NCBI GenBank assembly: GCA_016865505.2
Contig: AP025252.1
Coordinates: forward strand, 5,912,137-5,976,136
From: Bryobacterales bacterium F-183
Lineage (GTDB): Bacteria; Acidobacteriota; Terriglobia; Bryobacterales; Bryobacteraceae
DNA: 64,000 nucleotides
Direction: 5' to 3'
The notes beneath the pieces were generated by a model. The model was not told where the DNA came from. It worked only from the letters and a program-made list of their open reading frames with translations, and made no database searches. The position numbers and the translations under genes were made by a program. Of the stretch, positions 17,685 to 26,458 are shown piece by piece (position 1 is the stretch's first letter; every line of letters starts with the position of its first letter).

Positions 17685-18751
17685 CTGCGGCAAGCATCGT
17701 GGCGCTGAGTTTAGGCGCATGCAGTATCCAGGCAACCAAAGAGAATCCGCATGAGGGCGCATCCACGCCCAAAGCAGAAAACCTCAAGCCCATCGGCAAG
17801 CCCATCCAGCCCCCGCAAGCGCTAGGCCTGCCTCCCGTTCCCGTACCCGAAGACAACCCGATCACCGAAGAGACCGTCAAGCTCGGCCAGGTCCTCTTCT
17901 TCACCACCAAGCTGTCCAAGGACGGCACCATCTCTTGCGCGACCTGTCACAACCCCGCCAAAGGCTTTGCGGACCCCAACCCAGGCTCCCGTGGCATGGG
18001 CGGCCAGACCGGTGATCGCAACGCGCCAAGCGCCCAGTTCGCCGCCTACAGCCCCACTCAATTTTGGGATGGCCGCGCCGCGACCCTCGAAGAACAGGCA
18101 CTCGGCCCCATCGCGAACCCCATCGAGATGGGCCACACGCTCGAAGCCATGGAAATCACCTTGAAGGACGACGCCCAACTCACCGAACTGTTCCAAAAGG
18201 CATTCGGCGCGCCTCCTTCCAAAGCTGGTGTAGCCAAGGCGATTGCCGCCTTCGAACGTATGCTCCCCCGCGGCAACTCGGCTTTTGACAAGTTCCAGTA
18301 CGGCAAGGACGACAAGGCCCTCAGCGCCTCCGCCAAGCGCGGCCTCGACATCTTCAAGGACCCCAAGAAAGGCAACTGCGCCGTCTGCCACACCATCGAG
18401 TCGCAGTACGCGATCTTTGCCGACGGCAAGTTCCACAACCTCGGCGTAGGCATGGACGAGAACGGCGAACTCAAGGACCTTGGCCGTTACAAGGTCACCA
18501 AGAACGACGCCGATCGCGGCGCCTTCAAGACGCCCACCCTCCGCAACATCGCGCTCACCGCGCCCTACATGCACGACGGCAGCCAGCGCACCTTGAAAGA
18601 AGTCGTCGACTTCTACGTCGGCGGCGGCAACTCCAACCCGAACCTCGACAAAGAAATCAAGCCTCTCACCGCGCTCTCCAAGCAGGATCGAGAAGACCTC
18701 GTGGCGTTCCTCGAATCGCTCACCTCCGAAAGGACGCCCGACAAGCAATGA
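17654..18751 (+). CDS. Di-heme cytochrome c peroxidase (MauG/CcpA family) lipoprotein
   Basis: The 365-residue product starts at GTG 17654 and has a lipobox around Cys23 (SLGAC). Two heme c motifs, CATCH at 95-99 and CAVCH at 242-246, sit in the order and spacing of bacterial di-heme peroxidases. The family core is intact: VKLGQVLFF, SKDGTISCATCHNPAKGFAD, FWDGRAATLEEQALGPI and the C-terminal KTPTLRNIALTAPYMHDGSQRTLKEVVDFY with its Met ligand. Members reduce H2O2 or, like MauG, oxidise protein side chains in quinoprotein maturation. Its place among propeller genes makes the latter possible. It overlaps the next gene by ATGA. Confidence 0.92.
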   Translation: MGSSGRRAAVAAASIVALSLGACSIQATKENPHEGASTPKAENLKPIGKPIQPPQALGLPPVPVPEDNPITEETVKLGQVLFFTTKLSKDGTISCATCHNPAKGFADPNPGSRGMGGQTGDRNAPSAQFAAYSPTQFWDGRAATLEEQALGPIANPIEMGHTLEAMEITLKDDAQLTELFQKAFGAPPSKAGVAKAIAAFERMLPRGNSAFDKFQYGKDDKALSASAKRGLDIFKDPKKGNCAVCHTIESQYAIFADGKFHNLGVGMDENGELKDLGRYKVTKNDADRGAFKTPTLRNIALTAPYMHDGSQRTLKEVVDFYVGGGNSNPNLDKEIKPLTALSKQDREDLVAFLESLTSERTPDKQ

Positions 18752-19512
18752 AGTACATCGCGACGTTGACCCTTCTCGTGCTCGCCGCTGCCTGTGGTTC
18801 CAAGCCCGCAGCCGCACCCACGACTACGGCCCCTAAAGAAGAAGCCAAAGCGACACCCGCGTACTTCAAGGTCGACCCCGCCACCGCGTCGGACATCACA
18901 GGCTCCGTCAAGCTCGCCGGCAAAGCACCCGCCCCCAAAAAGATCTCCATGGACGCAGAAGCCGAGTGCGAAAAGATGAACACCCAACCGGTGCTCGACA
19001 AAGCCATCGAAGTCTCAAGCGGAGGCAAACTCGCCAACGTCTTCGTGTACGTCAAGTCCGGTCTCGAAGGCAAAACATTCGAGCCCCCGACAGAAACCGT
19101 GATGCTGGAACAAAAGGGCTGCCAGTTCATCCCCCGCGTGATGGCCCTGCGCACCGGCCAGACGATCGCTGTACGCAACAGCGACCCCGTCACCCACAAC
19201 GTACACCCGATGCCGCGCAACAACCGCGACTGGAACCAGTCCCAAGCCTCCGGCGCTCCGGACCTCAAGCGCAAGTTCATCGCACCGGAAGTCATGATCC
19301 CGGTCAAGTGCAACGTCCACGCCTGGATGAAGGGCTACATCGCCGTGCTCGACCATCCGTACTTCGTCATCTCCACCAAGGACGGCGCGTTCTCGTTGAA
19401 GGGTCTACCCCCCGGCCAGTACACCGTCGCCGCCTGGCATGAAAGCTTCGGCGAAAAGACCGAACAGGTCACCTTACCGCTCTCAAAACCACTCGAATTC
19501 GTGTACCAATAG
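18748..19512 (+). CDS. Blue-copper (cupredoxin-like) lipoprotein
   Basis: The 254-residue product has a lipobox at Cys16 (LAAAC). The domain at about 95-205 carries a complete type 1 copper ligand set: His150 in THNVHP, Cys188 and His191 in KCNVHAWM, and Met194, in the C-x2-H-x2-M spacing of plastocyanin-like electron carriers. The C-terminus (about 205-254) is a short carboxypeptidase-regulatory-like beta-sandwich (GAFSLKGLPPGQYTVAAWHE). It starts on the ATGA overlap with the di-heme peroxidase gene, which suggests that the two exchange electrons in the periplasm. Confidence 0.88.
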   Translation: MKYIATLTLLVLAAACGSKPAAAPTTTAPKEEAKATPAYFKVDPATASDITGSVKLAGKAPAPKKISMDAEAECEKMNTQPVLDKAIEVSSGGKLANVFVYVKSGLEGKTFEPPTETVMLEQKGCQFIPRVMALRTGQTIAVRNSDPVTHNVHPMPRNNRDWNQSQASGAPDLKRKFIAPEVMIPVKCNVHAWMKGYIAVLDHPYFVISTKDGAFSLKGLPPGQYTVAAWHESFGEKTEQVTLPLSKPLEFVYQ

Positions 19513-19516
19513 GGGC

Positions 19517-21928
19517 ATGCGCGACGCTCTCCGCACGCTGTCCCGTTCGCCCCTGTTCGCAATCCCAATCGTCCTCCTGCTCGCCCTCAGCATCGGCGCG
19601 AACACGCTCGTCTTCACCGCGATCCACGCGCTGTTGCTGAAGCCGCTACCCGTGCGCGAACCCGCCACGCTGTACCGCCTCGGCATGCAGTTCGCCCCGA
19701 CGTTGACCTCCTACGTCCACCCGACCGTCTTCGCGGACGTCGTGCGGGAGCAAACCAAATCCTTTTCCACCGTTGTCACCGCGAACATGGAGGAAATGCC
19801 TGCGGGAAGCCCACCAGAACACACCGCCGTCGCCATCGTCTCGCAGGACTTGTTCCCTGCCCTGGGTATTCCGATGGCCGAGGGTCGCGCCCCTGTGGAC
19901 GCCAATGAAGCGGCCATTAGCACTGCGCTTCGCGGCAAACACGCCATCGGCCGAACCCTCCTGCTCCGCGGCAAACCCTTTCAAATCGTCGGCATCGTCG
20001 CCCCGCAATTCAACGGTCTCGAACTCGAAACGCGAACTGACGTCTACGTCACCACCGCCGCGCTACCCACGTTTCAGCCGCAGGCCCCGCACTTCAAGGC
20101 GTACCCCGCACAGGTCATCGTAAGGCTCCGCCCCGGCGCTACCCTTGCCCAAGCCGAAGCGGAGATCAAAGCATTGCAACCCGCGATGCTCGCCGCCGAC
20201 GCCGCGCTACAACCCGGCGAACCCGCGCCCAGCGCGACGGACCTCGCCAATCGCACCACTTCGCTACAGTCCATCGAAACCGGTGTCTCTACCCTTCGCA
20301 AAACGTTCCGCGGCGCCGTTAGCGCGTTACTCGGAGGCGTCGTCGCACTCCTTCTGCTCGTCTGCGCCAACGCCGGTGGACTCATGGTCGCCCGTGCACA
20401 GGCCCGCCAATCGGAACTGGCCCTTCGCCTCAGCCTCGGCGCAACCCGCGCCACTCTCGTACGCCGTGCCCTGTGGGAAGCGTTCATCCTCGCCTTCGCC
20501 GGCGCGATCGGAGGCTTCGGGGTCGCTTCCGCAGGCGCGCCCCTTTTGACGTACCTCATCGAGCAACGCAGACCTCTGGGCCTGACCCTCACCCTTGACC
20601 CCACCGTCTTCGCCTACGCCGCGCTTACGTGTCTGATCGCCACGTTGCTCCTTGCGCTACTGCCAGCCCTACAGATCTTGGCGTCGGACCCCGCGGCGAT
20701 CCTCCACCGCAGCGCAACCTCACGCAGCACAGGCTCCATCCGCACCGCACGTACCCTCGTCATTGCGCAAGTCGCCCTCGCCACCTTACTCGCCGTCAGC
20801 GGCGTATCTCTGTACCGCACCCTCGACGCACTCCAGCATCAGGACCCCGGCTTCCGTACAGACCGTCTCATCGTGCTCCGCGTCGACCCGCAGGCAGCAG
20901 GCGTCCCGATAAGTGAGCGCCCCGCCGTCCTGCGTGAGGCGATCCGCAGAACCGAAGCCATCCCGGGCGTGGAAGCGGTCGCCGTGTCGCATGCCGCACT
21001 TCTGCGCGGCATCGGCATGAAGACAAACGCAGCAGCAGCCGGACAAACCCTTCAGTTCTCAAACGCCATGAGCGTCAGCATGAACTCCGTCTCGGCGAAC
21101 TACTTCGAAGCGATGCGTATGCCTCTGGTCGCCGGCAGGCCATTGCAGCAAAGTGACCGTGCCGCCAAGCCGGAAGCCGTAGTCGTTACGGAAGCGCTGG
21201 CCAAGCAGTTCTTCGGCAGCACCAGCGATGCCCTCGGCAAAGCCATCGGCTATGGACGTCCTGGCAGCGTCGCCCAACCCTTGCTTCGCATCGTCGGCGT
21301 CGTACGAGACGCCAAATACCGCAGCATGCGTGAGGTCCCGCCGCCCACTGTCTACGGCCTCTTCGACAACGGTACTGCGTACAACGCGACCCTCCACCTG
21401 GTCACCACACCGGGAGCCAACCCCGATGCCATCATGCGCGACGTGCGCCAACAGTTGAACGGCATCGGGCAAGGCCTCGCCCCCGTCGACATGGCCATGA
21501 TCGAACGCGAGATCGAAATCTCGCTCTGGCAGGAACGCCTGCTGTCCACCCTCGCCTCCAGCTTCGCGATCTTCGCTCTCTTGCTCGCCGGCATCGGACT
21601 CTTCAGCCTCCTCGCCTACTCCGTCTCCCGCCGTACCCGCGAATTCGGCATCCGCATGGCCCTCGGCGCGGACGCCAAGTCGATCTTCGGCAACGTTGGC
21701 CGCCACGGTCTGCAATCGGTCCTCCCCGGACTCGCCGTCGGTTTCGCGCTGTACTTTGCAATCGCACGCTTCGCCTTCGCCGATCTCCTGTTCGGGGTCA
21801 CAATCGCAGACCCATGGTCTCTCGCCGCCGCGCTCGCCGCATTGCTCGCAACCGTAGCTTTGGCTCTCGCACTACCTGCGATACGGGCAGCTACAGTCGA
21901 TCCGGCCTCCGCCCTGCGCGCAGAATAG
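19517..21928 (+). CDS. ADOP-type duplicated orphan ABC permease (MacB/FtsX-like)
   Basis: The 803-residue protein has the double permease layout of acidobacterial duplicated orphan permeases: an N-terminal membrane helix (FAIPIVLLLALSIGANTLVFT), a periplasmic core, three helices at about 280-420 (AVSALLGGVVALLLLVCANAGGL), a second helix and core, and the final FtsX-like block (SSFAIFALLLAGIGLFSLLAYSVSRRTREFGIRMALGA). No ATPase gene adjoins it. The frame extends back to 19439, but the family N-terminus RDALRTLSRSP starts at ATG 19517, 5 bp after the cupredoxin stop. It could export a lipoprotein or copper-related ligand for the locus. Confidence 0.9.
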   Translation: MRDALRTLSRSPLFAIPIVLLLALSIGANTLVFTAIHALLLKPLPVREPATLYRLGMQFAPTLTSYVHPTVFADVVREQTKSFSTVVTANMEEMPAGSPPEHTAVAIVSQDLFPALGIPMAEGRAPVDANEAAISTALRGKHAIGRTLLLRGKPFQIVGIVAPQFNGLELETRTDVYVTTAALPTFQPQAPHFKAYPAQVIVRLRPGATLAQAEAEIKALQPAMLAADAALQPGEPAPSATDLANRTTSLQSIETGVSTLRKTFRGAVSALLGGVVALLLLVCANAGGLMVARAQARQSELALRLSLGATRATLVRRALWEAFILAFAGAIGGFGVASAGAPLLTYLIEQRRPLGLTLTLDPTVFAYAALTCLIATLLLALLPALQILASDPAAILHRSATSRSTGSIRTARTLVIAQVALATLLAVSGVSLYRTLDALQHQDPGFRTDRLIVLRVDPQAAGVPISERPAVLREAIRRTEAIPGVEAVAVSHAALLRGIGMKTNAAAAGQTLQFSNAMSVSMNSVSANYFEAMRMPLVAGRPLQQSDRAAKPEAVVVTEALAKQFFGSTSDALGKAIGYGRPGSVAQPLLRIVGVVRDAKYRSMREVPPPTVYGLFDNGTAYNATLHLVTTPGANPDAIMRDVRQQLNGIGQGLAPVDMAMIEREIEISLWQERLLSTLASSFAIFALLLAGIGLFSLLAYSVSRRTREFGIRMALGADAKSIFGNVGRHGLQSVLPGLAVGFALYFAIARFAFADLLFGVTIADPWSLAAALAALLATVALALALPAIRAATVDPASALRAE

Positions 21929-21963
21929 AAACACCCGGCTCGCCAGGCGATCTAGCCTGTGTC

Positions 21964-23214
21964 GTGACCACCATCGTCGCCCTTATCGCCTGCCTCGCTC
22001 AGCATCAGCACGATCACTCGAAAATGATGATGACGATGGGCAACGACACATCTCAGTGGCTCATGGGGCAGAGTTCCGGCACCGTATACCAGCCGCAAAG
22101 CTGGCCCATGCCGATGGCTATGCAACACGCCGCCGGCTGGCATCTCATGTGGATGGGGCAGGCCTTCGTCGTCAACACCCAGCAGTCCGGACCCCGCGGC
22201 CGTGACGCCACCTATTCCGCCAACTGGGGGATGCTCGCCGCCACACGCGACCTCGGCCGTGGCAGCCTCATGATCCGCGGCATGGTCAGCCTCGACCCGC
22301 TCACCGTGCGCAATCGCCAGTATCCGCTGCTCTTCCAAAGCGGCGAGACTGCCTTCGGACGCCCCATCTCGGACGGCCAGCATCCGCATGAACTGCTGAT
22401 GGAACTCAGCATTCAATACGCCCGCCCGCTCGGCGAAAAGACATTCTGGAACCTCTACTACGCGCCCGTCGGTGAGCCCGCCCTCGGACCCGTCGGCTTC
22501 CCCCACCGCGCTAGTGCGATGGAAATCCCGCAAGCCGCGCTCGGCCACCACTGGCAGGACTCTACCCACATCGCCAACAACGTAGGCACCGCCGGCATCA
22601 CGTACCGCAACAAGGTGCGCCTCGAAGCCTCAGGCTTTCGCGGCCGCGAACCCAACGAGAACCGCTGGAACATCGACATGGGCGCCATGGACTCTTACGC
22701 CGGCCGCCTCAGCGTATTCCCCACCGCCAACTGGTCCGCGCAAGTATCCATGGGGCGTCTACACAGCCCGGAAATCCAGCACCCCGGCGAGGACGTCGTA
22801 CGCACCACCGCGTCAATCCACCACATCCGTCCCAAAGCAGGAGGCAACTGGTGGGCGATGTCGCTCATCTGGGGCCGCAACTACAAGACCATCGAGCGCC
22901 ACGCCACCCACGCCGTGCTTGCCGAAGCCGTGTACCCATTTCTAGGACGCAAGAACTTCATCACCGGCCGCTACGAATGGTCCCAGCGCGACGAACTGCT
23001 ACCCGAACGCGACCATAGCCACGCATATGAAGTACACGCCTACACCGCAGGCTACACGCGCGACCTCGGCACCTTCTTCAGCGGCATGCAGACCGGCATC
23101 GGCGCCAACGTCTCCTGGTACGCCGTGGGACGCGACCTTGCCCGCGCCTACGGCAGCGAGCACCCGGTAGGCGTCAGCATGTTTCTCCGCGTCCGCCTTC
23201 GCACCGGGCAGTGA
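21964..23214 (+). CDS. His/Met-rich predicted outer-membrane protein, unknown family
   Basis: From GTG 21964 the product is 416 residues. A short signal (VTTIVALIACLA) is followed directly by a metal-binding-like stretch, QHQHDHSKMMMTMGN, with further Met and His residues up to about residue 60. The rest is beta-rich, with alternating aromatic strands and a terminal strand GVSMFLRVRLRTGQ, as in outer-membrane barrels. It follows the permease by 35 bp and so may be the last member of the redox run. The composition and the cupredoxin context suggest copper handling, but no family is recognised. The frame upstream to 21814 overlaps the permease and is spurious. Confidence 0.7.
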   Translation: MTTIVALIACLAQHQHDHSKMMMTMGNDTSQWLMGQSSGTVYQPQSWPMPMAMQHAAGWHLMWMGQAFVVNTQQSGPRGRDATYSANWGMLAATRDLGRGSLMIRGMVSLDPLTVRNRQYPLLFQSGETAFGRPISDGQHPHELLMELSIQYARPLGEKTFWNLYYAPVGEPALGPVGFPHRASAMEIPQAALGHHWQDSTHIANNVGTAGITYRNKVRLEASGFRGREPNENRWNIDMGAMDSYAGRLSVFPTANWSAQVSMGRLHSPEIQHPGEDVVRTTASIHHIRPKAGGNWWAMSLIWGRNYKTIERHATHAVLAEAVYPFLGRKNFITGRYEWSQRDELLPERDHSHAYEVHAYTAGYTRDLGTFFSGMQTGIGANVSWYAVGRDLARAYGSEHPVGVSMFLRVRLRTGQ

Positions 23215-23215
23215 G

Positions 23216-24025
23216 TTACCGCTTCTTGGCGAGCGGCAGCAACTCGACCCTGCGAATCCAGATCTCCGCGCCTTCCGATTCAAACTGGATCTTGCCCGAA
23301 GTGAACGTCGCGCTATAGCCTTCGTTCACCAACTTGCCGTTCAGAATGGCTTTGACCGTAGCGCCATCGCAGATGATCTCAAAGCGATTCCACTGGCCCA
23401 CAGGCTTCTCGACATCCTGAGCCCCACGAAAGTTCACCTGGTCTTTCCAGTTGACGTCCCGCGCATACCAGTTGAACCGCCCAGCATCCTTCCGCACCGG
23501 CGTACCGCCCTTCTGCCAGTAATGCTGCTTGTCAGGACCCGTCCGCGTATCCACCGTCATCGACGGCTTCTCATCGGTACCGACCATCAGAAAATCGCCC
23601 GTACCGCCCTCAATAATCTGAGCCTCGATCGAGTTCAGCCAAACACCGTTGTACGCGCCATCCTTCCCCCGCGCATGCAACATGATCCCGCTATCGCGAG
23701 CCTTGGTCGCACGATCCCCATGCGTAGGCCCGCCCCACTTGTACTCCACAATCAGCCGGTAATCCTTGTAGCTCTTGTGAGTCGTGAGCCCACCCCACTC
23801 GGTCCCACTGATGCGAATCGCACCGTCCTGCACGGAGTAAACATGCTCGGGATCCTGATAGTGATTGGTCCGCAGCCACGTGTACCAACCATCGAGGTCC
23901 TTGCCGTTAAACAGCGCAAGCTTCTTCTTGGGAACGATAGGATTCGCAGCGTTATCCAGTCCAGGCTGCGCAATGAGGAAGCAACTACTCAGCAAAACAA
24001 CGATCAGCGAACGCGAAAAGAACAT
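23216..24025 (-). CDS. Exported DUF1080 (3-keto-disaccharide hydrolase-like) protein
   Basis: The 269-residue product begins with a signal peptide (MFFSRSLIVVLLSSCFLIAQ). The mature part is a concanavalin-like DUF1080 domain: ALFNGKDLDGWY, DYRLIVEYKWGG, DSGIMLHARGKDG, NSIEAQIIEGGTGDF, VGQWNRFEIICDGATVKAILNGKLVN and SGKIQFESEGAEIWIRRVEL. Members act on sugars or sugar-like glycosides and are very numerous in Acidobacteria and Planctomycetes. ATG at 24025 is preferred to upstream starts because the signal peptide follows it. It is convergent with the previous gene with only 1 bp between the stops. Confidence 0.88.
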   Translation of the reverse strand: MFFSRSLIVVLLSSCFLIAQPGLDNAANPIVPKKKLALFNGKDLDGWYTWLRTNHYQDPEHVYSVQDGAIRISGTEWGGLTTHKSYKDYRLIVEYKWGGPTHGDRATKARDSGIMLHARGKDGAYNGVWLNSIEAQIIEGGTGDFLMVGTDEKPSMTVDTRTGPDKQHYWQKGGTPVRKDAGRFNWYARDVNWKDQVNFRGAQDVEKPVGQWNRFEIICDGATVKAILNGKLVNEGYSATFTSGKIQFESEGAEIWIRRVELLPLAKKR

Positions 24026-24038
24026 GGGGAACTTTCGA

Positions 24039-24599
24039 TCATAACGCCATACCGTGCGGTTCATCAAAAAGAGAAATCGCGGCAATCCCGGCAGCCCCCG
24101 CGTCCACACAAGCCCCCGCAGTCGCCGCCGTAACCCCACCCAACGCCAGCACCGGAATCGACACCATCCGCACCAGCCGCGCGAACTCCACCAACCCCAT
24201 CAGCGGACCCGCATACTCCTTCGACCCCGGCGCAAACACAGGACCCAGCACCGCATACGCAGCCCCCTCGCGCTCCGCCCTTAGTAGCTCATCTTCGTTG
24301 TGACAGGACACCCCGCAAAACAAACCGGGAAACCGCGACGGCGCAATCGCATTCGAAGGCAAGTGGACCCCATCCGCACCAGCCGCCATCGCGACATCTG
24401 CCCGTTCATTCACCATCACGCGGACCCCGGCCGGCTTTGCGATCTCGACAATGTCCCGGCACAGCGCGTACAACTCGCGCGCCGCCAAATCCTTCTCGCG
24501 TATTTGTATCCAGTCCACGGCACGCGCCGCAACAAGCTGCGCGACATGCTGCCGAAGGTCCGGAACCCGCCGTCTATCTGTGATGTAGTAACGAAGCAA
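24039..24599 (-). CDS. Thiamine phosphate synthase family protein (ThiE/TenI)
   Basis: The 186-residue protein is a TIM barrel of the ThiE/TenI family. Visible motifs are YYITDRR at the start, WIQIREKD (pyrophosphate-binding in ThiE), VMVNERADVA, ADGVHLPSNA in place of the usual HLGQ, YAVLGPVFAPGSK, and VLALGGVTAATA near the end. ThiE joins HMP-pyrophosphate and thiazole phosphate; TenI aromatises thiazole. The altered HLPSN and the short length leave the choice open. No other thi genes are nearby. The start is TTG 24599, 3 nt after the stop of the histidine-kinase gene, with which it is probably co-transcribed. Confidence 0.82.
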   Translation of the reverse strand: MLRYYITDRRRVPDLRQHVAQLVAARAVDWIQIREKDLAARELYALCRDIVEIAKPAGVRVMVNERADVAMAAGADGVHLPSNAIAPSRFPGLFCGVSCHNEDELLRAEREGAAYAVLGPVFAPGSKEYAGPLMGLVEFARLVRMVSIPVLALGGVTAATAGACVDAGAAGIAAISLFDEPHGMAL

Positions 24600-24602
24600 G
24601 TC

Positions 24603-25757
24603 CTAGCTTGCCACGCGAACGCGAAGACCCGCACCCTCGCCCGGACGCGAATCGAGCAGCAGTTCGCCCCCCAGCGTACGCACACGCCGCTTGATGCTCA
24701 CCGGGCCTAGCCGCATCAGGTCCAACTCATCCAGTGAGTATTGCCCGCTGAACGGGAAGCCGCCGCCGTTGTCGTCCACCGTAACCTCGAGTGCGCCGCC
24801 ATTCTTGCCAATCGACACCATGACGCGCGACGCCTTCGAATGCTTCTGAATGTTGTTCAGCGCCTCGCGCACAATCTGCATGATCTCGAGCGCCACCTCA
24901 GTCTCCGGCGGCTCATCAAAGTCCGTACTCGAAAACGTCGCGGCCACCCCGGTGTCGCGCTGGAACTGCTCCACCAACCGGCTCACCGATGCGGCAAGGC
25001 TATCGCCGTCCACATCCGCGGGCCGCATGCTACGCACAAACGCCCGCAGGTCGTTCACCTGCTGCTTGGTGATCCCCTGCAGTTGTACCAACTCGTCCTC
25101 GGCCATCTTGACGTCCTTGGCTAGCAACCGGCGCAACAACTCCAGCCGCATCAGGAACCCGATAAACGCCTGCAGCGGACCATCATGAAAATCCGCCGCG
25201 ATCCTCTGCCGTTCCATATCGCGAGCACGCTGCGCATCAGACCGCAGCAACACATTCTGCCGCGCCATATGCCCCAGCCGCTGTTCGAAGAATCGCTTTT
25301 GGACACACCCCGCCAGCGCCATCGCACCCGCCACGGCAACCACACCCGGCAGGTTGGAGGAACTCGCCGAAGGGATCGCCAACAGCACCGCCAAGGCCAG
25401 CAGCAGCAGCCCCGCGGTAGTCCAAAGGTCATGAAACGTTTCGGCGTGATAGAACACAAACGCCCAAGCCGCGGCGCTTACCCAAAACCAGAGTTGTGGA
25501 TTCCCCAGCGCGCCGGAATAAATTGCCGCCCAAAAGAGCGCGATAAACGCATCAGCGGCAATCGTGGCGATCGCGCCCTTACGCCCGGGCAGCGGCCTCC
25601 ACCACAGCGCGGCGACGCTGTAGCAAAGGTAAGCGGCAAAAATCAGCGCGGGAAGCTGCAGCAGGCTACGGATAGACAGGTAGTAGATGGCCAGAAAGCT
25701 GGCGGCCACGACGACGCGAAGTGCCGAAATAGAGAGGCGCCAGGTGTGCGGAATCAT
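24603..25757 (-). CDS. Membrane sensor histidine kinase, NarX/LiaS-type (HisKA_3)
   Basis: The 384-residue product has five or six membrane segments in its first 150 residues, then a coiled linker and the HisKA_3 dimerisation helix IAADFHDGPLQAFIGFLMRLELL, with the phosphorylated His in FHDG. The ATPase domain includes IVREALNNIQKHSKASRV (N-box) and VDDNGGGF. The G1/G2 region is compact, ending GGELLLDSRPGEGAGLRV. NarL-type response regulators usually pair with such kinases, but none is adjacent; the next gene downstream is ThiE-like. The sensing domain has no recognisable extracellular part, so it may sense within the membrane. Confidence 0.9.
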   Translation of the reverse strand: MIPHTWRLSISALRVVVAASFLAIYYLSIRSLLQLPALIFAAYLCYSVAALWWRPLPGRKGAIATIAADAFIALFWAAIYSGALGNPQLWFWVSAAAWAFVFYHAETFHDLWTTAGLLLLALAVLLAIPSASSSNLPGVVAVAGAMALAGCVQKRFFEQRLGHMARQNVLLRSDAQRARDMERQRIAADFHDGPLQAFIGFLMRLELLRRLLAKDVKMAEDELVQLQGITKQQVNDLRAFVRSMRPADVDGDSLAASVSRLVEQFQRDTGVAATFSSTDFDEPPETEVALEIMQIVREALNNIQKHSKASRVMVSIGKNGGALEVTVDDNGGGFPFSGQYSLDELDLMRLGPVSIKRRVRTLGGELLLDSRPGEGAGLRVRVAS

Positions 25758-25825
25758 GTCTTTGCCGGTCCAACCACAACTGCAATCGAAACATCCGCAC
25801 GCCCGGCTCGGCGATCAGCAATGCG

Positions 25826-26398
25826 TTATCGCTGATACAGATACAGACGATGCGAACGGCCCTCGCCGTCGTCGTCGATATCTTCGGTCTTGATCGGAGT
25901 CCAATCGGAAAACTCGAAGTCGTGCGCGACGATCCGGGTACCTTTCTTCAGTTGCCGGTCGAGGATCGGGCGAACCTTGTCGTTCGAAAGCGGCAACAGG
26001 TATACGGTGAGTACATCGGCAGAACTGTAGTCCTGCTTGAGGATGTCGCCGTGGATAATCTTCGCGCGCGATTCCAGCCCCATCTTCTTGATGCGGTCCG
26101 AACTCTGCTGCCACAGGTCCTTATCGAACTCCACCCCGATCGCGTTCGCCTTCCACTTGTTCGCGGCGGTGATCACGATACGCCCATCGCCCGACCCCAG
26201 GTCGAACATGGTCTCGCCGGCCTTCAATCCAGCCAGCTTCAGCATCCGTTCCACCACCAACTCGGGCGTCGGATAGTAAGGAGCCAGCTTTTCCGTGGTA
26301 GGCTTGCCGTCCTTGCTCTGTTGCGCAAGCAACAGGCGGGACGAAAAAGGCGTCATGGCGGCAGCCACAGCAGCGGTGAGGACCGATCTACGATTCAT
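25826..26398 (-). CDS. Class I SAM methyltransferase with a signal peptide
   Basis: The 190-residue product starts at ATG 26398 with MNRRSVLTAAVAAAMTPFSS, an exported-type leader with a paired arginine. The catalytic domain is short and complete: YYPTPELVVERMLKLA, MFDLGSGDGRIVITAA (motif I), NAIGVEFD (motif II) and the DOT1-like ADVLTVYLLPLSNDK. Such methyltransferases are common in bacteria as cytosolic proteins; the N-terminal leader is unusual because the extracytoplasmic space lacks SAM. The leader may be a membrane anchor. The upstream start at 26443 would only extend the leader. Confidence 0.82.
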   Translation of the reverse strand: MNRRSVLTAAVAAAMTPFSSRLLLAQQSKDGKPTTEKLAPYYPTPELVVERMLKLAGLKAGETMFDLGSGDGRIVITAANKWKANAIGVEFDKDLWQQSSDRIKKMGLESRAKIIHGDILKQDYSSADVLTVYLLPLSNDKVRPILDRQLKKGTRIVAHDFEFSDWTPIKTEDIDDDGEGRSHRLYLYQR

Positions 26399-26458
26399 AG
26401 GTTTCTGAGGATTCCTTTCCCCACAAGAACAGACGCATTCCACGCGTCCAGGGTGACA

